Assembly: GCA_964448045.1 (NCBI GenBank)
Contig: CAYUVF010000053.1
Location: 1-31,739, forward strand
DNA: 31,739 nucleotides
DNA from: CAYUVF01 sp964448045
GTDB lineage: Bacteria > Bacteroidota > Rhodothermia > Rhodothermales > Salinibacteraceae
Direction of reading: 5' to 3'
How positions within the stretch are numbered: the first letter of the stretch is position 1; every line of letters starts with the position of its first letter. This document shows, piece by piece, positions 7,710 through 15,292 of this stretch. A program made the position numbers and the translations under genes. The notes under the pieces are model-generated. The model searched no databases. It was not told the DNA's origin and worked only from the letters and a program-made list of their open reading frames with translations.

Positions 7710-9128
7710 ATGTCACAGTTCAGACCAGGTTTCGAGACGCAGGATCAGGAGATCCAACTCGGTTCAGTGCCGGTACAGGGTACCCTCCCGTCGTGGCTCT
7801 CCGGCACATTGGTGCGGGTGACTCCCGCCCAGTTTGAAGTCGACGGTACCGCCTACCGCCACTGGTTCGACGGACTGGCAATGCTGCACGCCTTTACCTT
7901 CACCGGCGCGCGCGTGAGCTACGCCAATCGGTACCTCCGGTCCCCCGCCTACGAGGAGAACAACGACAAAGGGCGCATCACGTATGCCGAGTTTGCCACC
8001 GATCCATGCCGCGATCTGTTCAGCCGGGTCGCCTCGTTTTTCACGGCGCCCGAGTTCGGCGCCAACGCGAACGTGAACGTGACGCGCCTGGCCGACGCGT
8101 ACATCGCCCGCACCGAATACCCCATGTCGGTCAAGTTCGACCCGACGACCCTCGAGACCCTTGGCCTCTGCGAGCACGAGGGCACCCAGGGGCAGATCAC
8201 GACGGCCCACCCGCACCGCGACGGCGGCCGCGATGTCGTCTACAACTACCGGTTGGACCTTGGGCGCCAGAGCACCTACCGGATCTACGGGATGCCGGGC
8301 GGCAAAAATCCCCACCGGGTTGCGGAGATGCCGGTCGACAAGCCGGCGTACATGCACAGCTTTGGCATGAGCGAGCGCCACCTGATCCTGACGGAGTTTC
8401 CTCTGAAGCTCGGCGGCGCGTTGGATCTGTTGCTGGGCAACACCCCGTTCATCGAGAACTACACGTGGATGCCGGAGGAGGGCACGCGCTTCACGGTCTT
8501 CGACAAAGACACGGGCGCGATCGTCCAGCAAACGACCGGCGATCCGTTCTTTGCCTTTCACCACGTCAACGCGTTCGAGCGGGGCGGCGAGCTAATCATT
8601 GACGTCGCCGCCTACGAGGACGCCTCCATCATCGACCGGCTGTACATGGATAACCTCACGGCAGAGGACGCCCAGGTGCAGGTCGACAGTCAGCTTCGGC
8701 GCGTTCGTGTGCCGCTGGACACCGGGGCGCCCCCCACTTCCGACATCGTCTCGGACGTCGCCTTCGAGCTGCCCCGCTACGATTACGACCGATGCGCCGG
8801 TACGCCGTATCGCATCGTCTATGGCGCCGGCACGCGCCCCGGCACAGCCGACTTCATCAACCAGATTGTCAAGCTCGATGTGACAACCGGCGCGCACGAC
8901 ACGTGGCACGCGGAGGGCATGTATCCCGGAGAGCCGGTGTACGTCCCCGCACCCGAAGCCGCGACCGAGGAAGACGGGGTGATCCTATCGGTCGTGCTGG
9001 ACGCGAAAGAGGGCACGTCTTTCCTCCTGGTACTCGACGCGGAGACCTTCGACGAGCAGGCCCGCGCCCCGCTCCCCCAGCACATCCCGTTCGGCTTTCA
9101 CGGCCAGTTCTTTGGCGACGTGCAATAG
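7710..9128 (+). CDS. Carotenoid oxygenase (RPE65/CCD family)
   Basis: The 472-residue protein has the length and layout of a seven-bladed carotenoid cleavage dioxygenase. The four expected iron-binding histidines are present: His167 in TAHPHRDGG, His216 in YMHSFGMSE, His284 in FAFHHVNAFE, and His464 in FGFHGQFF close to the C-terminus. Early family motifs also fit, such as WLSGTLVRVTP (29-39) and HWFDGLAMLHAF (51-62). Such enzymes use Fe(II) and O2 to cleave carotenoid or apocarotenoid double bonds, giving aldehydes such as retinal. There is no signal peptide, so it is cytoplasmic. The exact substrate is unknown. It could supply retinal for a rhodopsin encoded elsewhere, but no rhodopsin or carotenoid gene is in this window. 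The start has no clear Shine-Dalgarno sequence. Confidence 0.9.
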   Translation: MSQFRPGFETQDQEIQLGSVPVQGTLPSWLSGTLVRVTPAQFEVDGTAYRHWFDGLAMLHAFTFTGARVSYANRYLRSPAYEENNDKGRITYAEFATDPCRDLFSRVASFFTAPEFGANANVNVTRLADAYIARTEYPMSVKFDPTTLETLGLCEHEGTQGQITTAHPHRDGGRDVVYNYRLDLGRQSTYRIYGMPGGKNPHRVAEMPVDKPAYMHSFGMSERHLILTEFPLKLGGALDLLLGNTPFIENYTWMPEEGTRFTVFDKDTGAIVQQTTGDPFFAFHHVNAFERGGELIIDVAAYEDASIIDRLYMDNLTAEDAQVQVDSQLRRVRVPLDTGAPPTSDIVSDVAFELPRYDYDRCAGTPYRIVYGAGTRPGTADFINQIVKLDVTTGAHDTWHAEGMYPGEPVYVPAPEAATEEDGVILSVVLDAKEGTSFLLVLDAETFDEQARAPLPQHIPFGFHGQFFGDVQ

Positions 9129-9286
9129 GAACTTGTTTCAGGAGCGTACGCCTCCTTACTTACGGGTCCCAACCCGGCCCCTTTCCTTGTACTGGCACCG
9201 CTGGACCCTCATGACTTATGCAGTCCCACAAGAAAATTACGCTGTCCACCCCGAGCGAATAATTCTGAATTGAGCTCCCCACTCCC

Positions 9287-9724
9287 ATGAACGTATCACG
9301 CGCGACGACGCTGGTATCCGGCATCACGCTGCTGGCCGTTCCTACGATTATGTATGGCGGGATGACGCTGCTCGGGGTGATCACCCAGGGAGCGGCAGGA
9401 TGGCCGCCGGGGGCGGTCGCCCTGGATGAGACGCAGGAGGCCCTCTGGCGCGCCGGCCATGCCCACGCCGGCGTCTGGGTGATCCTGTCACTGGTCATCC
9501 AGGTCTTGCTGGACCCGGCGCGGCTGTCGCCCCCACTGGAGTGGACCGCCCGCATCAGTGCGCCGGTCGCTGCAGTCGCGGTATCGGGCGGCTTCTTTGG
9601 ACTGGCCTTCTTCCCCGGATTTCGCTGGTTGCTGTACGCGGGTGGAATGGGGCTGGTCGCCTCGGTCCTGCTCACGGGCATCGGACTGCTGCGCAGCCGG
9701 CCTGCCGCGCTGGAGGAGGCGTAA
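9287..9724 (+). CDS. Conserved four-helix membrane protein with RAGHAHAG motif
   Basis: The 145-residue product has about four hydrophobic helices (roughly 7-32, 60-77, 88-111 and 114-136). Between helices 1 and 2 lies ALWRAGHAHAGVWVILSLV. The RAGHAHAG segment, with two histidines at the membrane edge, looks like the signature of an uncharacterised bacterial membrane family, and the His pair could bind metal or haem. I cannot give a function. It sits 158 bp after the carotenoid oxygenase on the same strand with no strong terminator between, so co-expression is possible but unproven. Confidence 0.7.
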   Translation: MNVSRATTLVSGITLLAVPTIMYGGMTLLGVITQGAAGWPPGAVALDETQEALWRAGHAHAGVWVILSLVIQVLLDPARLSPPLEWTARISAPVAAVAVSGGFFGLAFFPGFRWLLYAGGMGLVASVLLTGIGLLRSRPAALEEA

Positions 9725-10021
9725 CAGGCAGCCTACGAGACCAGCATCCGACAGGCGTTCAATCCGGCTGTAGCCGGGCAGCGCGGTCGTCCGCTGCCGC
9801 ACGGCGTGTGGTCTATTCCATCGCATCGAGCGAGATCGACTCCCATCCGCTCGGCTCGGCTGGACCTCCCCCTAAATATTACATCATAACGAGGATCGAG
9901 TCATGCAGCCGTCTATCGGCGATCAGCACCATGAATTGAACTTTTCCATTACGTCCGATGGCAAGAAGCTCCCCAATGGGAAGCAGCGTACAACAATCGT
10001 CCTCCGACCGCCTTCTGGATT
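9725..10021. other. Gene-free stretch before a weak small ORF
   Basis: I see no supported gene here. The open frame from 9903 gives a composition unlike a typical protein. No terminator follows the membrane protein, and there is no recognisable RNA gene. An AT-rich patch (TAAATATTACATCATAAC) at about 9872-9889 is the only notable composition change and may hold a promoter. Confidence 0.4.
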
Positions 10022-10183
10022 ATGCCCCAGACGCAGAAAGAAGGACATCGCCAGCGCCAGGGTGAAAATCGGAACACCGGTGCCCGCACCTCGGGGAAAC
10101 ACCCCTCTAAGCCGGAAGTGCGCGAATCGTCAGCGGAGCAGACGGCCGAGCTGATTGAGGATGCGAAAGCATTCAAGAAATAA
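10022..10183 (+). CDS. Possible 53-residue hydrophilic small protein
   Basis: The ATG at 10022 opens a 53-codon frame ending at TAA 10181-10183. The product is strongly hydrophilic (MPQTQKEGHRQRQGENRNTG at the start, AEQTAELIEDAKAFKK at the end). The tail is a plausible amphipathic helix. There is no cysteine, membrane segment or known motif. The frame is also open upstream to 9935, so the start is uncertain. The ATG has only a weak GGA seven bases upstream. Its composition looks more protein-like than the overlapping frames, but chance cannot be excluded. Confidence 0.3.
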   Translation: MPQTQKEGHRQRQGENRNTGARTSGKHPSKPEVRESSAEQTAELIEDAKAFKK

Positions 10184-10593
10184 CACGACGAGCCCTTCCG
10201 CCTCCTTGCAGATCGTGAGGAGGACAGTATATAGCCGAGCCGTATGTCGATCACCTGACTCCGTGCTGAGGCAGCCAAGCAGCTCAACCAGGTGGCACTC
10301 TACGAAAGCGAGAAACACGCTCTACATGCAGGAATCGATCTTGAAGGTGCCCTGAACCAGCCTCGCGGGCACTTTCTCTACGAAGGGATCATTTCCCTTT
10401 ACGAATTGGTCACGCCCGATACCCTATCGGCACTGAGGTCTTTCGCGGCTCCATCGGGCAGCGACTCCTCATTCGCATATCATCGGTCGTCGTTGTATCT
10501 TCGAACGGCTCTCATTCATCCACCCGGTTTCCGCCTGTGCGCTCGCTATTTGATCGCTACTCTCATCTGGCCGCTCCGGACTCGCCCCGGCCC
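10184..10593. other. Gene-poor stretch with a possible coding remnant
   Basis: In the frame open from 10259, residues such as AKQLNQVALYESEKHALHAG and GHFLYEGIISLYELVTPDTL (about 10274-10435) read like protein. The frame then runs into non-protein-like sequence and overlaps the next gene out of frame. GTG at 10292 is the only early start. It may be a fragment of a decayed gene, or chance. A 6-bp hairpin (CCGATA/TATCGG at 10416-10430) is too small to interpret. Confidence 0.25.
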
Positions 10594-11160
10594 ATGCGTC
10601 GAAGCCGGTGGCGATCCGCCAGCGTCTACTCGATGGGCCTGGCGTTCGTGCTGGCGGGGATCACCGTCGGGTGGATCGACGCCATTGGTGGGCTCGATGC
10701 ATTGCAGCTCCAGTTCGGCGCGTGGGCGCCGCTGTTGATTGCCCCGGCGCACCTGCTCGTCACCATCACCCCGGTCGGGGAGTTCGTGCCCTGGGGATGG
10801 GCCAACGGCGCACTCTTTGGCACGGCCACGGGCGCTCTGTTGAACGGCAGCGTCTGGCTCATCGCAAGCGGCATCCACTACGGTTTTGGCCGCCGGATGG
10901 CACGCGACTTTGACCTCGACCGCCGCGCCCGGAAGCTGCCCGCATGGCTCCAGCGCTTCCCCGTAGACCATCCCATCTTCCTGATCTGCGCCCGCTGGTT
11001 CCCGATGGGCAGCCTGCTCGCCAACACCGCCGCCGGCACGGCCCGCGTTCCGGTCCGTCGGTTTATCGTTTGCGCAACCCTCGGCACCGTGCCCCAGGCG
11101 CTCGTCGTCGCAGGCGGCGGCGCTCAGGTCGTTCGCCTGCTCCAGTGGATCGTGGGGTGA
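10594..11160 (+). CDS. VTT/DedA-type (SNARE-associated Golgi family) membrane protein
   Basis: From the ATG at 10594 the product has 188 residues. A GTG at 10537 would add 19 residues of no clear value. It has about four membrane segments. The VTT-domain signature is present: EFVPWGWANGALFGTATG followed by SGIHYGFGRRMARD, then HPIFLICARWFPMGSLLANT before the last helices. This family moves or flips lipids, and some members act in envelope stress or undecaprenyl-phosphate recycling. The Arg in CARWFPMGS and the Pro-Trp-Gly re-entrant region agree with this fold. It is 112 bp upstream of the DtxR-type regulator on the same strand. Confidence 0.75.
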   Translation: MRRSRWRSASVYSMGLAFVLAGITVGWIDAIGGLDALQLQFGAWAPLLIAPAHLLVTITPVGEFVPWGWANGALFGTATGALLNGSVWLIASGIHYGFGRRMARDFDLDRRARKLPAWLQRFPVDHPIFLICARWFPMGSLLANTAAGTARVPVRRFIVCATLGTVPQALVVAGGGAQVVRLLQWIVG

Positions 11161-11272
11161 GCGGTTGACCGGCCCGGCCTAACGATGCGCGTCGGCCGAG
11201 TAACATCTGCTCCCATCGCGCGTACGCCATAGCCCAAAATCCGCATCCTGCCGACGCCCTGCTCGACTGCTG

Positions 11273-11932
11273 ATGCTCAGCCCATCCGTCGAAGACTACC
11301 TCAAGACCATCTACAAGCTGGAAGCGGGCCCCAATGGCGCCCCCGTGGGCACGGGAGCCATTGCGGAAGCGATGGACGTATCCTCCGCATCCGCGTCGAA
11401 TATGGTCAAGCGACTGGCCGAGCTGGGCTTCATCTCGTATGAAGCCTACGCCGGGGCCACGCTCACCGGCACCGGGCGCACAGTGGCCCTCGAAGTAATT
11501 CGCCACCACCGCCTGCTCGAACTTTATCTCAAGGAAGTGATGGGCTACGAGTGGGGCGAGATCCACGACGAAGCCGAGCGGCTGGAGCACCATATTTCTG
11601 AGCGGTTCGAATCGCGCATCGAGGAAATGCTGGGCCACCCCGAGCGCGACCCGCACGGCCACCCCATCCCCACGCGTGACGGCCTCGTCGCCGACCTCCC
11701 CACCGACTCGCTCGCTCATCTGGAAGCTGGCGCTACCGCCAAAATCGATCACATCTCCGACGAAGACGCCGACCTCCTCCACCTGCTGGAGCAACGGGGA
11801 TTGCTGCCGGGCGCCCCCGTCGAAGTCGTCGAGACGCGTCCGCTGGACGGGCTGCTGGTCGTCTCGGTGAACGGCGAGGAGCAACTCGTGGGCCGGCCCG
11901 TGGCAGCCAAAGTGTTCGTCACCACTTCGTGA
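11273..11932 (+). CDS. DtxR/MntR-family metal-dependent transcriptional regulator
   Basis: The 219-residue protein has all three parts of a long DtxR-type repressor. They are a winged helix-turn-helix (about 4-70, with SVEDYLKTIYKL and SSASASNMVKRLAELG), a metal-binding dimerisation domain (about 71-142, ending GHPERDPHGHPIP) and an FeoA/SH3-like C-terminal domain (about 150-219, with RGLLPGAPVEVV). Possible ligands are Asp8, His79, Glu83, Glu102, Glu105 and His106. An acidic residue where DtxR/IdeR have Cys102, and Asp8 where they have Met10, points to an MntR-like site. The MntR Glu11 position is Lys here. It probably controls Mn2+ or Fe2+ uptake genes, although none are adjacent. Confidence 0.9.
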   Translation: MLSPSVEDYLKTIYKLEAGPNGAPVGTGAIAEAMDVSSASASNMVKRLAELGFISYEAYAGATLTGTGRTVALEVIRHHRLLELYLKEVMGYEWGEIHDEAERLEHHISERFESRIEEMLGHPERDPHGHPIPTRDGLVADLPTDSLAHLEAGATAKIDHISDEDADLLHLLEQRGLLPGAPVEVVETRPLDGLLVVSVNGEEQLVGRPVAAKVFVTTS

Positions 11933-12045
11933 GGAACCGTCTGCACACTCGCTCTTTTTCGCCCTCCCCCGCGCGGATCTCGGTGCGTGCAGGCCCCTGT
12001 GCGACACCGCAGCATCTCCGCTCAAAAATTGGGAGTACGCTGGCA

Positions 12046-12070
12046 TTTGGATCGGTCAACTTCTATATTG
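12046..12070 (+). promoter_or_regulatory. Weak promoter candidate for the microprotein
   Basis: TATATTG at 12064-12070 follows TTTG at 12046-12049. The boxes resemble Bacteroidota elements, but the 14-bp spacing is shorter than the usual 19 or so. It lies 33 bp before the microprotein start in a local AT-rich patch. Confidence 0.25.
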
Positions 12071-12102
12071 CCAGTAGGTTGTTTGAAAATGCGGAGGCTG
12101 CC

Positions 12103-12198
12103 ATGGAACTGTTTACTGAAGTACTCGCTTACTCAGTCGCTCTTCTGATGATCGTCTTGGCCTTCATGCCAGGCCTCCGCGAAACGATCGAGTCGTAA
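12103..12198 (+). CDS. 31-residue single-helix membrane microprotein
   Basis: The ATG at 12103 is preceded by GGAGG (12093-12097) with five bases between, the best Shine-Dalgarno sequence I see in this window. It starts a 31-codon frame ending TAA at 12196-12198. The product is MELFTEVLAYSVALLMIVLA followed by FMPGLRETIES. An acidic start, one hydrophobic helix (about 7-24) and a charged tail suggest an inserted membrane peptide. A frame open from 11929 extends upstream, but its translation is not protein-like. It follows the DtxR-type gene by 170 bp. The function is unknown. A helper peptide for a membrane complex is one guess. Confidence 0.5.
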   Translation: MELFTEVLAYSVALLMIVLAFMPGLRETIES

Positions 12199-12479
12199 CA
12201 AAGCGTCTCTCCTCTATTCGACCGGCGTCGTTTCCTCCTCCGCTGCCTCCCGATCCGCCCCGCTACCGGGCTCCCAACCGCCCCGAGCCCCGTGTGAGCC
12301 GATACACGCAGGGCCCGAGGTCCAGTTCGTCGTCCCCCGAGCCCCGTGTGCCTTTGGCTGCGGCTGAGTTATCGGCGGGGCTCAGGGCGACTTAACCGAT
12401 TCGGGCCGAGCAAGACCGGATGGGGGCTATTCGGATCTAGCCGATCGGCACGCTTCCGCTTGTCCCATCGGTCTGCAGA
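12199..12479. other. Intergenic region with 16-bp direct repeats
   Basis: There is no supported gene here. The 16-bp sequence CCCCGAGCCCCGTGTG occurs twice on the plus strand, at 12281-12296 and 12335-12350, 54 bp apart. No riboswitch core I know (for example a cobalamin element ahead of a TonB receptor) is recognisable. Confidence 0.5.
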
Positions 12480-12510
12480 TTTGGATTCGTGCGACTGTCT
12501 CGTAATATCG
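12480..12510 (+). promoter_or_regulatory. Bacteroidota-style promoter candidate for the TonB receptor
   Basis: TTTG at 12480-12483, then 19 bases, then TAATATCG at 12503-12510 match the -33/-7 spacing of Bacteroidota promoters. The -7 box keeps only the TA and final G of TAnnTTTG. It lies about 115 bp before the receptor start. Confidence 0.3.
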
Positions 12511-12623
12511 GATGCATTTCGTGACATCGCGGTGCAGTTCGTGCCGCGGGGGGAATCCGGGGCGATTTGACGGGCTATAAGGACGCGAATGTACCCTCTC
12601 GCTCGCTTACCTGTGCTCGATTT

Positions 12624-15110
12624 ATGCCGTACCGGTCTTCGCTCCTCCGCATCACCTCGCTGGCCCTCCTGCTGATTGGCCTCGCCGCGACCAGCACCGC
12701 CCAACCCCGCACCGGCGGACGCACCGGCGGGCAAATCGAAGGCACCGTCCTCGAAGCCGCTACCGAGCTCCCCATCGAGGCGGCCACGGTAGCGCTCTGG
12801 AGCACGGCCGATTCCAGCCTCGCCACCGGCGCCATCACCCAGCCCGATGGCACCTTCGCCATCGAAGGGATTCGCTCCGGGCGCTACTACGTGCAGATCA
12901 GCTTCGTGGGCTACCGGACGCAAACGCGCCCGGACATCGCCATCACTCCGCAAAATCGCCAGGTGGATCTCGGGCGCATCGCGCTGGAGCAGGACACCGA
13001 GATGATGGACGAGGTCGAGGTGACGTCCGAGCGCTCGTATGTCGAAGTAGGCATCGACCGGACCTCCTACAATGTCGAAAATCAGCCGATGACGGCGGGT
13101 GGGTCGGGGCTCGATGTGCTGTCGAATATCCCCTCGCTCGAGGTTGACATCGACGACAACATCAGCCTGCGCGGCAGCGAAAACGTCGCCATCTACCTGA
13201 ACGGCCGTCCCGCCCCGATGACGGGCGAGGCCCTCGCAGGCTTCCTCCGCGGCCTCGCGGCCGAGTCCATCACCCGCGTCGAGGTCATCCCGAACCCGTC
13301 GGCGCGGTATGAGCCGGAGGGTATGTCCGGCATCGTGAACATCGTACTGGCGAAGAAATCGACGCAAACGCTGGGCGGCGGCGTCAGCGTGAATGCGGAC
13401 ACGAACGAGCGCTACGGCGCCTCGGGCAACGTCCACTTCGGCACCGGTCCGTGGAATTTCTTCGTCAACTACGGCGTCCGATCCGGCCAGCGGGAACGCA
13501 GCGGCACGCAATTCCGCGAGAACCGCTACCTCGACCCGACGACCTTCCTCGACCAGGCGCAGGACGGCGAGCGCGGCGGCTTCTCCCACAATCTGAATAC
13601 CACCATCGACTACGAGCTGGGCAAACGGAACGCGCTCTCGTTCACCGGTCTGCTCAGCCAGCGCACCGGCGACAGCGACATGACGACCACCTACTCCGAG
13701 CTGGACGCCACCCGCGACCTGATCCGCCGCTACACTCGCGCCAACGACGGCGCGCGCAGCGACTTCAACATGGATTATCGCCTCTCCTTCAAGCGCACCC
13801 TCCAACCGCGCAAGCACGAGCTCTCCGCCGAAATCAGCTTCGAGCAAGAGGATGAGTCTGATGACAGCCGCTACCTCGAAAACCTGCTGATGACCGATGG
13901 ATCGACGAGCGATGCGGTGCTGGACGAGCAAATAGTCGACCAGTCTGAATTCGGTCGCGAGGCCGAGGCGCAGATCGATTACGTGCGCCCGCTCGGCTCG
14001 AATGCGCGGATGGAGGCCGGCTACAAAGGCGCGATCGAGTGGCTCGACAATCGCTTTTACTCGGAGTCGCTCGACCTCGACACGGGCGCCTTCACGCCGG
14101 ACATCGACCTGAATAACGCGTTCAATTACAAGGAGCAGGTGCATGCCGCGTACGGCATCGTCGGCGGCGAAGCCGGTGCGTTCGGCGCACAGCTGGGCCT
14201 CCGGTTCGAGCAGGCGTTCACGACGTTCGACCTGACGACCACCGGCGAAGCCTTCGACAACAGCTACACCAGCTTCTACCCCAGCGCCCACGTCACCTTC
14301 GCCCCGACGGAGGCCCAGACGGTGAAGCTCAGCTACAGCAAGCGCGTGCGGCGGCCCAATACGTGGCAGCTCAACCCCTTTGGCGACTACGACGATCCTA
14401 CGGCGCGGCGCGTCGGCAATCCGTTCCTCACGCCGGAGTACACGCATGCCTTCGAGGTCGGCTACACGCGCATCGCCACCGCCTACACGCTCTCGCTCTC
14501 GCCCTACTACCGGCGGACGGTCGACGCCATCAGCTGGAGCCAGCGCCTCACCGACGACGGCATCACGCTCACCACGTTCGAGAACTTCGCCACCCAGAGC
14601 TCCTACGGCACCGAGCTGATCGGCACGCTCAACCTCGGCCAGTGGCTGCGGATGCGCGGTAGCGTCAACACGTACAAACGCGTGACCGACGGCAGCAACG
14701 TCGATACCGAGCTCTCGACCAGCGCCCTCGGCTACTCGACGCGCCTCTCTGGCACGGCCTCGCTCCCCAGCGGTGTCAAGCTGGAGCTGTCGCAATTCTA
14801 CCGCTCGCCGATGGACGTGCCAGGCGGTCACATCGACGCCTTCACAAAAACGGACCTCGCCGTCCAGCGCGACCTGATGAGCGGCAAAGCCAGCCTGAGC
14901 CTCCGTGCCAGCGACATCTTTAATACGATGGGCTTCAACATGTGGCGCGAATCGTCGCAGTACTACATGACCTCGGAGCGCGACTTCAACGCGCAGGCGC
15001 TGCAGATCAGCCTCCGCTACAACTTCGGCCAGCAGGATCAGCAGCGGCGGCGCCCGCGCGGCGACTACGACGGCGGGGGCGAAGGCTTCGACGGCATGCC
15101 GATGAACTGA
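12624..15110 (+). CDS. TonB-dependent receptor, outer-membrane beta-barrel family
   Basis: From the ATG at 12624 the product has 828 residues and begins with a signal peptide (MPYRSSLLRITSLALLLIG..., cleaved near TAQ). A carboxypeptidase-regulatory-like domain follows (about 35-115: GQIEGTVLEAATELPIEAAT, SFVGYRTQTRPDI). Next is a plug domain (about 130-250: SGLDVLSNIPSLEVD, SLRGSENVAIYLNGRPA, VEVIPNPSARYEPEGMSGIV). A large barrel of aromatic-rich strands ends in LQISLRYNFGQQ, with a short polar tail. The layout matches the OMP_b-brl_3-type receptors of Bacteroidota rather than SusC. It likely imports a bulky nutrient or chelate by TonB energy. The upstream in-frame ATG-less extension is rejected because it would bury the signal peptide. 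Confidence 0.85.
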   Translation: MPYRSSLLRITSLALLLIGLAATSTAQPRTGGRTGGQIEGTVLEAATELPIEAATVALWSTADSSLATGAITQPDGTFAIEGIRSGRYYVQISFVGYRTQTRPDIAITPQNRQVDLGRIALEQDTEMMDEVEVTSERSYVEVGIDRTSYNVENQPMTAGGSGLDVLSNIPSLEVDIDDNISLRGSENVAIYLNGRPAPMTGEALAGFLRGLAAESITRVEVIPNPSARYEPEGMSGIVNIVLAKKSTQTLGGGVSVNADTNERYGASGNVHFGTGPWNFFVNYGVRSGQRERSGTQFRENRYLDPTTFLDQAQDGERGGFSHNLNTTIDYELGKRNALSFTGLLSQRTGDSDMTTTYSELDATRDLIRRYTRANDGARSDFNMDYRLSFKRTLQPRKHELSAEISFEQEDESDDSRYLENLLMTDGSTSDAVLDEQIVDQSEFGREAEAQIDYVRPLGSNARMEAGYKGAIEWLDNRFYSESLDLDTGAFTPDIDLNNAFNYKEQVHAAYGIVGGEAGAFGAQLGLRFEQAFTTFDLTTTGEAFDNSYTSFYPSAHVTFAPTEAQTVKLSYSKRVRRPNTWQLNPFGDYDDPTARRVGNPFLTPEYTHAFEVGYTRIATAYTLSLSPYYRRTVDAISWSQRLTDDGITLTTFENFATQSSYGTELIGTLNLGQWLRMRGSVNTYKRVTDGSNVDTELSTSALGYSTRLSGTASLPSGVKLELSQFYRSPMDVPGGHIDAFTKTDLAVQRDLMSGKASLSLRASDIFNTMGFNMWRESSQYYMTSERDFNAQALQISLRYNFGQQDQQRRRPRGDYDGGGEGFDGMPMN

Positions 15111-15139
15111 TCTCTCCCGCTTCACCCTGATGGCGACTG

Positions 15140-15172
15140 CCCCGCTCGGCCCGGTGCCGGGCGGGGTTTTTT
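15140..15172 (+). terminator. Strong intrinsic terminator after the TonB receptor
   Basis: An 11-bp GC-rich stem with one mismatch (15140-15150 against 15156-15166), a 5-base loop CCGGT, and then TTTTTT at 15167-15172. It begins 29 bp after the receptor stop. Confidence 0.9.
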
Positions 15173-15292
15173 GATGCCCCAAACGCCGGAACGCACTCCA
15201 ACCTCGTCGAATCTTCGCTGAACGAACCCCTTCAGCTTGGCTTATAAGCAGCGTCCGCTCGATGCACTTCTCAGCTGCCTGCTTTCCCCCGC

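Noticed and set aside
9140..9165. Hairpin GGAGCGTACGCCTCC after the carotenoid oxygenase as a terminator
   Set aside because: Its arms do not pair without a bulge, and no T run follows, so termination is not supported.
12369..15182. A 937-codon open frame on the minus strand opposite the TonB receptor
   Set aside because: It is the complement of the receptor gene. Its translation is Val/Arg/Glu-rich low-complexity sequence without domains, typical of a shadow frame in a high-GC gene.
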